64,000 bases of DNA from an uncultured Bacteroides sp. (GTDB lineage Bacteria; Bacteroidota; Bacteroidia; Bacteroidales; Bacteroidaceae). Of the stretch, positions 10,170 to 18,839 are shown one piece after another. The DNA lies in the NCBI RefSeq assembly GCF_963675905.1, contig NZ_OY780936.1, positions 2,985,946 through 3,049,945 of the forward strand, read 5' to 3'. A program made the position numbers and the translations under genes. The notes under the pieces are model-generated. The model was given only the letters and a program-made list of their open reading frames with translations, did not search any database and had not been told where the DNA came from. Each line of letters starts with the position of its first letter. Positions within the stretch are counted from its first letter, which is position 1.

Positions 10170-10424
10170 ATGACTATGAAAAAAATTTTAATTTGCTATT
10201 TCTGCTATATGATGGGTATTGGTATTACAACTGCTAAGGCCTTAGACAGCAGTGGTTCATTCTCTTTATACTCAAACAGTCCTTATGCAGAAGATAATAC
10301 AGCAGAAGAGGTAGAACCAGAAAATGCCCCAGTAGATGGAGGAGCCATAATTCTATTATCAATGGCAGCAATATACGCTTACAGGATCTATAGAAAATCA
10401 AAGAAAGAAATACAATCCAACTAA
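10170..10424 (+). CDS. Small exported protein with PxDGG-transmembrane-basic C-terminal tail (PID-CTERM-like)
   Basis: The 84-residue protein has a signal peptide ending near TAKA, a short acidic middle (EDNTAEEVEPENAP) and then PVDGG, one hydrophobic helix (AIILLSMAAIYAY) and a basic end (RIYRKSKKE). This tripartite tail resembles the PID-CTERM sorting signals seen on small Bacteroidetes proteins; that identification rests on pattern only. It lies 6 bp after the large T9SS-like surface protein and is probably co-transcribed. It could equally be a simple single-pass membrane peptide. Confidence 0.65.
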   Translation: MTMKKILICYFCYMMGIGITTAKALDSSGSFSLYSNSPYAEDNTAEEVEPENAPVDGGAIILLSMAAIYAYRIYRKSKKEIQSN

Positions 10425-10433
10425 CAATAAACG

Positions 10434-10482
10434 TTACTGGCCTGCAAAAAACCTCTATTTATAGCTTTTTGCAGGCCAGTAA
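10434..10482. terminator. Bidirectional terminator hairpin
   Basis: A perfect 17-bp stem is formed by TTACTGGCCTGCAAAAA and TTTTTGCAGGCCAGTAA, with a 15-base loop. It lies exactly between convergent genes ending at 10424 and 10498 and can serve both strands. Confidence 0.85.
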
Positions 10483-10497
10483 TATATTAAAGAATTG

Positions 10498-11730
10498 CTA
10501 TTTTACAAGCAAACGTTTACTCAGATAACGAACGGGATACCAGACAGAAAGGAACCCAACAACCAGGACAGTAACAAAAATCAGCAATATATCTAACGGA
10601 CGAACACTCACAGGATATGCATCAACAACAAAAGTACCATGCGAACCACCCAATGAGATAATTCCATATTTTTGCTGAATATAACAAAGTACTAACCCAA
10701 GAATAATACCAATTACAGCGCCGATCGTTGAAATCATTCTACCTTCGAAAAGAAAAATACGCGCTATTAATTTATCATTTGCACCCAAATTACGAAGTGT
10801 CTCAACATCATTCTTTTTATCAATAATAAGCATTGAAAGTGATCCAATCACATTAAAGCATGCAATCATCAAAATAAAGGTCAAGAAAAGATATGAGATA
10901 AATTTTTCAATCTTCATAATACGAAATACATCTGCTTGTTGCTCATATCTATCTTTTACAACAAATGAATCGCCTAGAATTTGCTTTATATCACTCTTTA
11001 CCTTATCTACATTCGCTTCAGGTTTTAGCTTTAATTCAATAGCTGACGCCTCAGTCGTATAATGGAACAGCCTACGGGCAAAATCAAGTGATGTCAGGAT
11101 ATACGAGCCATCATATTTCAGCTGTTTAACTATAAATACAACACCTGGAGAATAAAGATACTGCATATTAAATGAAGCTGCAGGATTTCCCATATTCACT
11201 TTTGCATCCCTTATAGGAGCATAAACCTCCAACGGATCAACAAACTTAACTCCTGAACTTAATTTTGAGACTAGCTCAACCCCCATTACACAATAATCCA
11301 CAATGGAATCATGAAGTATAAATCGGCCATTACCATACAGGATGCTATCAATCTTTGTCAGCTCCTCAAAATTATCCTGAACTCCCTTTATCACAGCCAT
11401 TGCCTGGCGCCCTTTATACTGCACCATAGCATTTTCTTCAAGGGTTTCAGTAAATACTGCAACATCCTTCAAAGAGCGTATTTTTTGGATACGGTCATCC
11501 TTTGTATCAAATGTCTTTCCGTGAGCCACAGTTATTTTAATTTGTGGATCAAAAGCTGTAAAAAAAGAGGCTACCATATCCTGAAAGCCATTAAATACAG
11601 ATAGAGTACAAACCAAAGCAAGGGTAGCAAGAGCAACTCCACAAACGGATATTGCAGAAATTATATTAATTGCGTTATGAGATTTTTTAGAAAAAAGATA
11701 ACGCTTAGCTATGTAAATAGGGAAATTCAC
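10498..11730 (-). CDS. Lipoprotein-releasing ABC transporter permease, LolC/LolE (FtsX) family
   Basis: LolC/E permeases extract lipoproteins from the inner membrane with the LolD ATPase. The 410-residue protein begins with the family block FPIYIAKRYLFSKKSHNAINIISAIS and a first membrane helix. It then has a large periplasmic domain (about residues 50-270) and three C-terminal helices (FLTFILMIACFNVIGSLSML, IGAVIGIILGLVLCYI, DILLIFVTVLVVGFLSVWYPVRYLSKR). No ATPase gene is adjacent. It is the last gene of a minus-strand run aroQ-pyk-methyltransferase-rbfA and starts 4 bp after rbfA. Confidence 0.85.
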   Translation of the reverse strand: MNFPIYIAKRYLFSKKSHNAINIISAISVCGVALATLALVCTLSVFNGFQDMVASFFTAFDPQIKITVAHGKTFDTKDDRIQKIRSLKDVAVFTETLEENAMVQYKGRQAMAVIKGVQDNFEELTKIDSILYGNGRFILHDSIVDYCVMGVELVSKLSSGVKFVDPLEVYAPIRDAKVNMGNPAASFNMQYLYSPGVVFIVKQLKYDGSYILTSLDFARRLFHYTTEASAIELKLKPEANVDKVKSDIKQILGDSFVVKDRYEQQADVFRIMKIEKFISYLFLTFILMIACFNVIGSLSMLIIDKKNDVETLRNLGANDKLIARIFLFEGRMISTIGAVIGIILGLVLCYIQQKYGIISLGGSHGTFVVDAYPVSVRPLDILLIFVTVLVVGFLSVWYPVRYLSKRLLVK

Positions 11731-11734
11731 GATA

Positions 11735-12067
11735 CTATTTCAACAAAGAATCAATTTTTTCAATATAGTCAAGCGAATCATCTACAAAGAATTTTAGTTC
11801 AGGAATAATCCTCAACTGATGACGTACACGAGTCCCTAATTCAAAACGAATAGACTTCATGTTATCATTTATATTCTTTACTAATTCAGTTCCTTTATCT
11901 GAAGGAAAAACGCTCAGATATACACGAGCAATACTCATATCAGGGCTGATTCTTACTGCACTAACTGAAACCAGAACTCCCTTCATTGATTTTGTCTGCA
12001 ACAAGAAGATATCACTCAGTTCCTTTTGGAGTAAACGGGCTATTTTATTTTGTCTGGTAGTTTCCAT
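11735..12067 (-). CDS. rbfA: 30S ribosome-binding factor RbfA
   Basis: RbfA binds the maturing 30S subunit and helps process the 5' end of 16S rRNA. The 110-residue protein has the family pattern: N-terminal RQNKIARLLQKELSDIF, then the KH-like core VSVSAVRISPDMSIARVYLSVFP and the ending RHQLRIIPELKFFVDDSLDYIEKIDSLL. It sits 4 bp upstream of the LolC/E permease and 5 bp after the O-methyltransferase, inside a compact operon. Confidence 0.93.
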   Translation of the reverse strand: METTRQNKIARLLQKELSDIFLLQTKSMKGVLVSVSAVRISPDMSIARVYLSVFPSDKGTELVKNINDNMKSIRFELGTRVRHQLRIIPELKFFVDDSLDYIEKIDSLLK

Positions 12068-12072
12068 TATTT

Positions 12073-12717
12073 CTATTTTTTTCTGATAATTGTTAATCCG
12101 TCTCTCAACGGCAAAATTACTTTTTCAACTCTTTTATCAAGAGCAATATAATCATTAAAGTTCTTAATCCCAATCGTTTGGTAATCATTACTCTTCGGTT
12201 CTTCCAGAACATGACCGTCCCAAAGTGTATTATCAGCTATAATATAACCACCATTAGATAATTTGGAAAGAACCAATTCATAATATTCGATGTAATTTCT
12301 CTTATCTCCATCAACAAATGCCAAATCAAAGGTGATATCCATAGAAGGAAGAAGTTGTAAAGCATCACCTATATAAAACTTGATTTTATCTGCAACAGGA
12401 GAGTTTTCTAACCATGGACGGGTAAAATCTTCTTGCTCATCATTGATTTCAAAAGTATGAAGCATTCCTCCTTCTTTCAAACCTTCTGCCAAACATATAG
12501 CAGAATATCCGCTATATGTTCCAATTTCCAATATTTGTTTAGGACGAATCATTTCAACAAACATTTTTAGCATTCTGCCCTGCAAATGACCTGAAGCCAT
12601 TCTTGGTCGCAATAATTTTACATGAGTATCTCTGTATAGAGCGCGAAGATAATCTCCTTCGTCATCAATATGCTCAAGAATGTATTTTTCTAATGATTCG
12701 TCATAAGTATTCATCAT
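12073..12717 (-). CDS. SAM-dependent O-methyltransferase (class I, caffeoyl-CoA/COMT-like family 3)
   Basis: The 214-residue enzyme has the SAM-binding motif ILEIGTYSGYSAICLA (about residues 60-75), the acidic FEINDEQ and the metal-binding-type region FDLAFVDGDKRNYIEYYE, as in the small metal-dependent O-methyltransferases (family 3). The natural acceptor is unknown. Its start overlaps the stop of pyk by ATGA (12714-12717), implying translational coupling. Confidence 0.88.
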   Translation of the reverse strand: MMNTYDESLEKYILEHIDDEGDYLRALYRDTHVKLLRPRMASGHLQGRMLKMFVEMIRPKQILEIGTYSGYSAICLAEGLKEGGMLHTFEINDEQEDFTRPWLENSPVADKIKFYIGDALQLLPSMDITFDLAFVDGDKRNYIEYYELVLSKLSNGGYIIADNTLWDGHVLEEPKSNDYQTIGIKNFNDYIALDKRVEKVILPLRDGLTIIRKK

Positions 12718-14162
12718 TCAAGAAAACTTGGCAACAGATATTTATCTGCTTTCTTTAAAATAACTTCTACTTTATTAATTTCAAGGAATGTAGTACCGCC
12801 GCCTTCGCCGTGACTTCCACTAAGATAAGCAACCATATCATCGACATACACTCTTTTTTCATTCATCAGCAATTTCAATGCTTCAAAGAAGTAAGCCTGA
12901 GCATTAGCCTTCTCTTCCTGGAAGATAGGCAAAACCCCATAAGAAAGAGCAAGTCGGCGCATTGCTTTTTCATTGTAACATATAGCAATAACAGGATATT
13001 TTCCACGGAAAGCAGCCAAATTTCTAGCAGTTCTGCCAGTATAGCTATCAGTTATTATTGCACGAATATTCATTTTAGCAGTAGCTTTAACTGCTTGTTT
13101 AGCTAAGAATTCTGTAACATCGGGATGGTCAGAGAAAGGTATACGAATGTCATTTTCTGCCAACTTATCTTTTTCAGCCTCTTCGGCAATCTTAGCCATA
13201 GTTTTCACTGCTTCAACCGGATATTTTCCGTAAGCAGTTTCGCCACTTAGCATCAAAGCATCAGTACGATAATAGATAGCATTTGCAATATCTGTAACCT
13301 CGGCACGAGTTGGACGAGGATTATTTATCATAGTGTGAAGCATTTGAGTAGCAACAATCACCGGTTTCTTTGCCAATACACATTTACGGATCAAATCGCG
13401 TTGAATACCCGGAATCTTTTCCTGAGGAACTTCAATACCCAAATCCCCTCTGGCAATCATCACACCATATGCAACTTCTAAAATTTCATCGATATTATCT
13501 ACGCCTTCCTGATTCTCTATTTTTGCAATAATCTTAATATCACTGTTATGTTCATCAAGAATCTTCTGAATATCCAAAACATCTTGCTTATTACGAACAA
13601 ACGAATGAGCAATGAAGTCAATATCCTTTTCAATAGCAAAAAGAATGTTATTTCTATCCTTTTCTGTTAGAGAAGGTAAGTTGATACGTACTCCCGGAAC
13701 ATTTACACTTTTTCTGCTTCCTAGAGTTGTTTCATTCATTATTTCAGCTTCCAAATAACCATCACACTTCTTAGTTACGTGCAGATCAAGATCTCCATCA
13801 TCAATTAGAATTTGGCCGCCCTCAGATAAATCGCGCACAAAATTTGGATATGAAACCGCAATACAATCATGAGTCGTTTCAGCTGCAGGATCGCCAATAA
13901 TGCGCACCTTTTCACCTATTTTAAAATCTATCGGAGCAGAACAAGCAGTTGTTCTAACTTCCGGTCCTTTGGTGTCTATAAGAATTGCGATTTTATTTGA
14001 GACTGTTCTAACATTATTGATAATCTCCTGAAGACCTTCAGTTCCAGCATGCGCCGTATTCATACGAACAACATTCATCCCTGCTTCATACAATTTAGTA
14101 AGAAAGTCAATATCACAACGTCTGTCTGAAATCGATGCTACAATTTTTGTATGCTTTTTCAT
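12714..14162 (-). CDS. pyk: Pyruvate kinase
   Basis: Pyruvate kinase makes pyruvate and ATP from phosphoenolpyruvate, the last step of glycolysis. The start was set at 14162 (MKKHTKIVASISDRR) because the family N-terminus begins there; the frame is open upstream to 14270 but that part overlaps aroQ. The 482-residue protein shows MNVVRMNTAHAG, IAKIENQEG, the signature MIARGDLGIEVPQEKIPG and TRAEVTDIANA. The C-terminal regulatory domain is complete. It lies 46 bp after aroQ and overlaps the next gene by 4 bp. Confidence 0.95.
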   Translation of the reverse strand: MKKHTKIVASISDRRCDIDFLTKLYEAGMNVVRMNTAHAGTEGLQEIINNVRTVSNKIAILIDTKGPEVRTTACSAPIDFKIGEKVRIIGDPAAETTHDCIAVSYPNFVRDLSEGGQILIDDGDLDLHVTKKCDGYLEAEIMNETTLGSRKSVNVPGVRINLPSLTEKDRNNILFAIEKDIDFIAHSFVRNKQDVLDIQKILDEHNSDIKIIAKIENQEGVDNIDEILEVAYGVMIARGDLGIEVPQEKIPGIQRDLIRKCVLAKKPVIVATQMLHTMINNPRPTRAEVTDIANAIYYRTDALMLSGETAYGKYPVEAVKTMAKIAEEAEKDKLAENDIRIPFSDHPDVTEFLAKQAVKATAKMNIRAIITDSYTGRTARNLAAFRGKYPVIAICYNEKAMRRLALSYGVLPIFQEEKANAQAYFFEALKLLMNEKRVYVDDMVAYLSGSHGEGGGTTFLEINKVEVILKKADKYLLPSFLE

Positions 14163-14208
14163 AAAAATTAATACGTTTAGTTTTCCTTTATATTTATAAT
14201 TATACCTT

Positions 14209-14634
14209 TCATTTTGTTTTGGCAAGCAATGCTTCCAAAGCCAAACGATAAGAATCAAGTCCAAACCCACAAATCACCCCAAGACAAGCAGCTGAGATCA
14301 TAGAAACATGACGAAACGATTCGCGAGCATGTACATTTGAGATATGCACTTCTATCACAGGTGATTTAATTGCTCTTATGGCATCTTGGAGAGCTATTGA
14401 AGTATGAGTGTAAGCCCCAGCATTTAAAATAATGCCATCAAAATCAAAACCTACTTCATGAATTTTATTAATCATTTCTCCTTCCACATTTGACTGGAAA
14501 TATTGGATCTCAATATCCGGATATTTTTCGCATAGATCTTTAAGATATTCTTCAAAAGAAACTGCGCCATAAATAGAAGGCTCACGTTTACCTAATAGGT
14601 TGATATTAGGTCCATTTATAATTTGTATTCTCAT
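14209..14634 (-). CDS. aroQ: 3-dehydroquinate dehydratase, type II
   Basis: AroQ dehydrates 3-dehydroquinate in the shikimate pathway. The start at 14634 (MRIQIINGPNINLLGKREP) fits the family; the frame is open to 14691 but that part has no family character. It is 141 residues, with catalytic Y22 in SIYG and the block VIEVHISNVHARESFRH carrying the active-site histidine. It is divergent from xerD, with 72 bp between the starts. Confidence 0.95.
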   Translation of the reverse strand: MRIQIINGPNINLLGKREPSIYGAVSFEEYLKDLCEKYPDIEIQYFQSNVEGEMINKIHEVGFDFDGIILNAGAYTHTSIALQDAIRAIKSPVIEVHISNVHARESFRHVSMISAACLGVICGFGLDSYRLALEALLAKTK

Positions 14635-14660
14635 AAAACCAACAATTCTACTTAATTCAA

Positions 14661-14696
14661 TATCTTTGTGTGGACTATTATCAAGGTGCAAAGGTA
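14661..14696. promoter_or_regulatory. Divergent aroQ / xerD promoter elements
   Basis: On the plus strand TATCTTTG (14661-14668) precedes xerD; on the minus strand TACCTTTG (14696 down to 14689) precedes aroQ. Both match the TAnnTTTG -7 consensus. The two elements face each other within 36 bp, so polymerases starting in opposite directions may interfere. Confidence 0.6.
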
Positions 14697-14706
14697 GAAA
14701 AAAGAA

Positions 14707-15699
14707 ATGAAAATAAATAATAAAAGAGATAATAACGACAAAAACAGACTGTTAATAAAGAAATATGAGCAGTATTTACTCTTAGAGAAGGCCTATTCAA
14801 GGAATACTCTGGATGCCTATTTGAGCGATTTAGATAAGCTACTTAGCTTTCTAATGCTAGAAGAGATAGAAATAGTGGATGTAACCTTAGACAATTTACA
14901 AAATTTTGCAGCCGGATTGCATGATATTGGAATACACCCCCGTTCACAAGCACGAATTATTTCGGGTATAAAATCGTTTTATCGCTTTTTAATTCTGGAT
15001 GATTATATAGAATCAGATCCGACAGAATTACTGGAATGCCCTAAGATAGGCTTCAAGTTACCAGATATTTTATCAGTTCAGGAAATCGACTCCATGATTT
15101 CAACAATTGATTTAGGGAAAAAGGAAGGACAACGAAACAGGGCTATTTTAGAAACACTTTATAGTTGTGGGCTTCGTGTTTCAGAGCTCATCAACTTGAA
15201 ACTTTCAGAATTATACTTTGATGAAGGTTTTATCAAAGTAGAAGGTAAAGGAAATAAGCAACGACTTGTTCCCATATCTCCCCGAGCCATCAAGGAAATA
15301 AAAAACTATTTTATCGATCGTAACACCATCGAAATTAAAAAGGATTTTGAAGATTATCTTTTCATAAGTAGAAGAGGTACAAGTCTTTCCCGCATTATGG
15401 TTTTTCACATAATCAAAGAGCAAGCAGAGATTACAGGGATCAAGAAGAACGTTAGTCCACACACCTTCCGTCATTCTTTTGCTACCCATCTATTAGAAGG
15501 TGGTGCAAATCTTCGTGCTATCCAATGCATGCTAGGACACGAATCAATTACAACCACAGAAATATATACCCATATAGACCGCGATATGCTTAGAAGTGAG
15601 ATAATTGAACATCATCCGCGTAACATCAGATATCGTGAAAAACAGAAGATTATAGTTAAAGAAGCAGAAAACAAAGATTGTTTACCAGATGAAACATAA
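14707..15699 (+). CDS. xerD: Site-specific tyrosine recombinase, XerD type
   Basis: XerC/D recombinases resolve chromosome dimers at dif. The 330-residue protein has an N-terminal SAM-like core-binding domain (LEKAYSRNTLDAYLSDLDKLLSFL). The catalytic domain shows R in YSCGLRVSELINL, K in VEGKGNKQRLVPI, HTFRHSFATHLLEGGANLRA, and the final H and Y in LGHESITTTEIYTH. The length and the aroQ neighbour argue for the chromosomal recombinase rather than a mobile-element integrase. The N-terminal 15 residues and the C-terminal 20 or so are longer than typical XerD. Confidence 0.9.
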   Translation: MKINNKRDNNDKNRLLIKKYEQYLLLEKAYSRNTLDAYLSDLDKLLSFLMLEEIEIVDVTLDNLQNFAAGLHDIGIHPRSQARIISGIKSFYRFLILDDYIESDPTELLECPKIGFKLPDILSVQEIDSMISTIDLGKKEGQRNRAILETLYSCGLRVSELINLKLSELYFDEGFIKVEGKGNKQRLVPISPRAIKEIKNYFIDRNTIEIKKDFEDYLFISRRGTSLSRIMVFHIIKEQAEITGIKKNVSPHTFRHSFATHLLEGGANLRAIQCMLGHESITTTEIYTHIDRDMLRSEIIEHHPRNIRYREKQKIIVKEAENKDCLPDET

Positions 15700-15747
15700 C
15701 AAAAGCGCCATATTATCATACACAGCAGCAAGAAAATACGTATAAGA

Positions 15748-15779
15748 TTTGCCAATATATTTAAGTTTTAATATCTTTG
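15748..15779 (+). promoter_or_regulatory. Strong Bacteroides promoter (TTTG-N20-TATCTTTG)
   Basis: TTTG at 15748-15751 and TATCTTTG at 15772-15779 are separated by 20 bp, an exact fit to the Bacteroides vegetative consensus. It lies 80 bp before the lipoprotein start at 15860. Confidence 0.8.
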
Positions 15780-15859
15780 TCCGAGTTTCTGTTCATAAGT
15801 GAATGTTCAGAGTTACAAATGATTTCAATTACAAACATTTAATTTATATCAAAAAAAAC

Positions 15860-17557
15860 ATGGTTAAGAAGTTGTATTTGCCATTACTTATGGCTTTAGT
15901 TGTTGCACTTTCTTCTTGTGGAAAGATGGGTGCATTATCATCTGAATACTTCACAACTAATCCTCAAGTTTTAGAGGCTGTTGGAGGTAAAGTTCCAGTA
16001 ACAATTAACGGCAAGTTCCCTGAAAAGTATTTCAAGAAAAATGCTGTTGTAGAAGTTACTCCAGTTTTAAGATGGAATGGTGGTGAGGCTAAGAGTCAAC
16101 CAGCTGTTTTCCAAGGTGAAAAAATTGAAGGTAATGATCAGACTATCTCTTACAAGATGGGTGGTAATTACACAATGAAAGGTAATTTTGATTATGTTCC
16201 TGAAATGGCTAAGTCAGAATTATATTTAGCATTCAATGTAAAACAAGGAAAAAAGACTATTAGCATTCCTGACGTAAAGGTTGCTGATGGTGTTATCTCA
16301 ACTTCTGAATTAATCAACAACACTTTATCAAGTGCAAACACTGCTGGTTCTGAAGATGCATTCCAACGCATTATCAAACAAGCTCAGGAAGCTAAGATCA
16401 TGTTCCTTATCCAACAAGCCAACCTTCGCACTAGCGAATTGAAATCTGCAAGCATTGCTGATTTCCAAAAAGCTGTTAAAGATGCTAACGCTGACACTAA
16501 AGGAAAGAAAATCAACAACATTGAAATTTCTGCTTACGCATCTCCTGATGGTGGCATGTCTTTAAATACTGGTCTTGCAGAAAAACGTGAAGCTAACACA
16601 GCTAAATACTTGAACAAAGAACTTAAGAAAGGTAAAGTTAACGCAACTGTAGATTCTAAATATACAGCTGAAGACTGGGAAGGTTTCCAGGAATTAGTTT
16701 CTAAATCTAACATCCAGGATAAAGACCTTATCCTTCGCGTTCTTTCTATGTATCAGGATCCAGAACAAAGAGAAACTGAAATCAAGAATCTTTCTACAGT
16801 ATTCAAAAATCTTGCTGACGAAATCCTTCCTCAGTTAAGACGTTCACGTTTAACTTTAAACTATGATCTTATTGGTAAATCTGACGAAGAAATCACAGCT
16901 TTTGCTAACGAAGATGCAAGCAAACTTAACATCGAAGAATTACTTTACGCTGCAACATTAACTAAAGACAATTCTAAGAAAGAAGCTATCTACAAAAAAG
17001 CTACAGAATTATATTCTAACGATTACCGTGCATATAACAACTTAGCAGCTCTTGCTTACCAAAATGGTGACACTTCTAAAGCTCAATCTTATTTAGCTAA
17101 AGCTGCTAATTTGAAATCAGCTCCTGAAGTTAACATGAACTTAGGTTTGGTAGCATTGAAGAATGGCAATAAATCAGCTGCTGAATCTTTCTTCGGCAAA
17201 GCTGCTGGTGCTAAATCATTGAACGAATCACTTGGTAACTTATATGTTTCAAGAGGTGAATATGACAGAGCTGTAAGTTCATTCGGCGATTCAAAAACAA
17301 ACAGTGCTGCTCTTGCTCAGATCCTTGCTAAGGATTACAACAAAGCAAAGAACACTCTTTCTAACGTTGAAACTCCAGATGCTTACACTGACTACCTGAT
17401 GGCTATCTTAGGTGCAAGAACAAACAATGCTTCTATGGTAACTAGCAGCTTGTCAAGCGCAGTTAAGAAAGATGCTTCTTTAGCTAAGAAAGCTGCAACT
17501 GACTTAGAATTTGCAAAATTCGCAACTAATTCTGATTTCCTTAGCATTATTAAATAA
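15860..17557 (+). CDS. Tetratricopeptide-repeat lipoprotein with an OmpA-like segment
   Basis: The start at 15860 gives a lipoprotein signal (MVKKLYLPLLMALVVALSSC, lipobox LSSC); the frame is open to 15803 but adds no signal. A beta-rich domain follows, then about residues 195-260 resemble an OmpA-type peptidoglycan-binding fold (NNIEISAYASPDGGMSLNTGLAEKREANTAKYL). TPR helices follow from about residue 350 (YRAYNNLAALAYQNGDTSKAQSYLAKA). The codon choice is narrow, with GCT, AAC, AAA and GAA dominating. Together with the consensus promoter and strong terminator this suggests a very abundant envelope protein. The exact role is unknown. Confidence 0.8.
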   Translation: MVKKLYLPLLMALVVALSSCGKMGALSSEYFTTNPQVLEAVGGKVPVTINGKFPEKYFKKNAVVEVTPVLRWNGGEAKSQPAVFQGEKIEGNDQTISYKMGGNYTMKGNFDYVPEMAKSELYLAFNVKQGKKTISIPDVKVADGVISTSELINNTLSSANTAGSEDAFQRIIKQAQEAKIMFLIQQANLRTSELKSASIADFQKAVKDANADTKGKKINNIEISAYASPDGGMSLNTGLAEKREANTAKYLNKELKKGKVNATVDSKYTAEDWEGFQELVSKSNIQDKDLILRVLSMYQDPEQRETEIKNLSTVFKNLADEILPQLRRSRLTLNYDLIGKSDEEITAFANEDASKLNIEELLYAATLTKDNSKKEAIYKKATELYSNDYRAYNNLAALAYQNGDTSKAQSYLAKAANLKSAPEVNMNLGLVALKNGNKSAAESFFGKAAGAKSLNESLGNLYVSRGEYDRAVSSFGDSKTNSAALAQILAKDYNKAKNTLSNVETPDAYTDYLMAILGARTNNASMVTSSLSSAVKKDASLAKKAATDLEFAKFATNSDFLSIIK

Positions 17558-17590
17558 TAAGGAACAGAATTATTATAACTAATAATATTA

Positions 17591-17631
17591 TCGGGGGCAT
17601 CTGTTTATTCAGATGTCCCCGATCTTTTTTT
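17591..17631 (+). terminator. Intrinsic terminator
   Basis: The arms TCGGGGGCATCT and AGATGTCCCCGA (one G-T pair) enclose an eight-base loop and are followed by a T-rich run. It lies 33 bp after the TPR lipoprotein stop. Confidence 0.9.
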
Positions 17632-17680
17632 ATACTTGTAAAAAACATGTTATCCATATAGCGGCATAAAACTAATTTGT

Positions 17681-17688
17681 TACATTTG
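17681..17688 (+). promoter_or_regulatory. Bacteroides-type -7 promoter element
   Basis: TACATTTG matches TAnnTTTG and lies 17 bp before the ATG at 17706, so the transcript would have a very short leader. No -33 TTTG was recognised at the usual distance. Confidence 0.45.
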
Positions 17689-17705
17689 CAGAAAAAATAT
17701 TTAGC

Positions 17706-18830
17706 ATGAAAAAAATTAGTATTATCATTACATTGATGCTATGTTTATTTAGCTGTACAAGCAAAAACAAGAAAATTGTTATTGAAGGGGATATTGATGG
17801 CTTAAAAAATGAAATGATTTTAGTTTATGGGGCTGATAGAAATGGAGATGCTCTAGATACTATAAAAGCCAAAGATGGAAAGTTCAAATATCAAGCACCT
17901 GTTGATACATTAACTCAGGTAGTACTACTTTTCAGCAATATGGAAGAATGTGTTGTTTTTGCTAATAAAGGCGACAAAATAAAAATAAGTGGAGATGCTT
18001 CTTCATTAGATTTGCTCGAAGTCAGTGGTAATGATCTGAATGATGAAATGAATGATTTCAAAGAAAGCATAAGCGACATATCTAAATCCACAAGTAAAAT
18101 AAGAAAAGATCTATTCACTGCTTACACATCAGGGAATGAGACTAAGTACAATGATTTATTACAATCACCGGAATTAACCAAATTTACCAAAGAAATAAAA
18201 GAGAAAGCAACTGCTTTCATAGGTTCACACTCATCCTCACCTATTAGTGTTTATCTTTTAGATCGCTATTTTGTACAGGAACAGAATCCGGATATTAAGA
18301 AAATCAAAGAATTAGCAAACAGAATAACCGGCGATCTTAAAAATGCTCCTTATATGCAGCAAATTTTACGATTTATAAATAATGAAGAGACTGTTTCTGA
18401 TGGTAAAAAGGCTCCTTACTTTAATATTATAAATGCAAAAGGAGAGTCTGTCAATCTTACCCAATTCACCGGTAAGTATCTGCTTCTTAACTTTTGGGCT
18501 TCATGGAGCAATTCATCAAAAAAAGAGAATTCTATAATTAATTCTATTTATAAACGATTTGGCAAGAACCATTTTTCCATAGTCAACATATCATTAGATA
18601 CTGATAAAAAACAATGGAACGATGCAATAAAAAGAGACTCACTTGCCGGAGAACAAATATGCGATTTCTTTGGATGGAGTTCTACTACAGCTCAACAATA
18701 CGGCATAGAATCTTTGCCGGCAAATGTTCTAATTGATCCCCAAGGAATTATTATAGCCCGCAACTTAAAAGAAGCTGAGCTGAACAAAAGATTAGGAGAA
18801 CTTTTCATCGAGAACAAAACCGCAAACTAA
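17706..18830 (+). CDS. TlpA-like thioredoxin-fold lipoprotein lacking the CxxC active site
   Basis: The 374-residue lipoprotein has signal MKKISIIITLMLCLFSC. A DUF4369-like N-terminal domain (IVIEGDIDGLKNEMILVYG) is followed by a helical linker and a C-terminal TlpA/AhpC-type thioredoxin fold (KAPYFNIINAKGESVNLTQFTGKYLLLNFWASW). In active family members the next residues are CxxC. Here they are S268-N-S-S271, so both cysteines are replaced by serine and thiol-disulfide exchange by this site is not possible. The cis-Pro region (GIESLPANVLIDPQG) is kept. A binding or structural role is inferred. The comM-like gene starts 9 bp later. Confidence 0.85.
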   Translation: MKKISIIITLMLCLFSCTSKNKKIVIEGDIDGLKNEMILVYGADRNGDALDTIKAKDGKFKYQAPVDTLTQVVLLFSNMEECVVFANKGDKIKISGDASSLDLLEVSGNDLNDEMNDFKESISDISKSTSKIRKDLFTAYTSGNETKYNDLLQSPELTKFTKEIKEKATAFIGSHSSSPISVYLLDRYFVQEQNPDIKKIKELANRITGDLKNAPYMQQILRFINNEETVSDGKKAPYFNIINAKGESVNLTQFTGKYLLLNFWASWSNSSKKENSIINSIYKRFGKNHFSIVNISLDTDKKQWNDAIKRDSLAGEQICDFFGWSSTTAQQYGIESLPANVLIDPQGIIIARNLKEAELNKRLGELFIENKTAN

Positions 18831-18839
18831 AAAACATTT

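Noticed and set aside
14707..15699. Integrase of an integrative element
   Set aside because: Length, motifs and the aroQ neighbour fit chromosomal XerD; there is no tRNA, att repeat or element cargo beside it.
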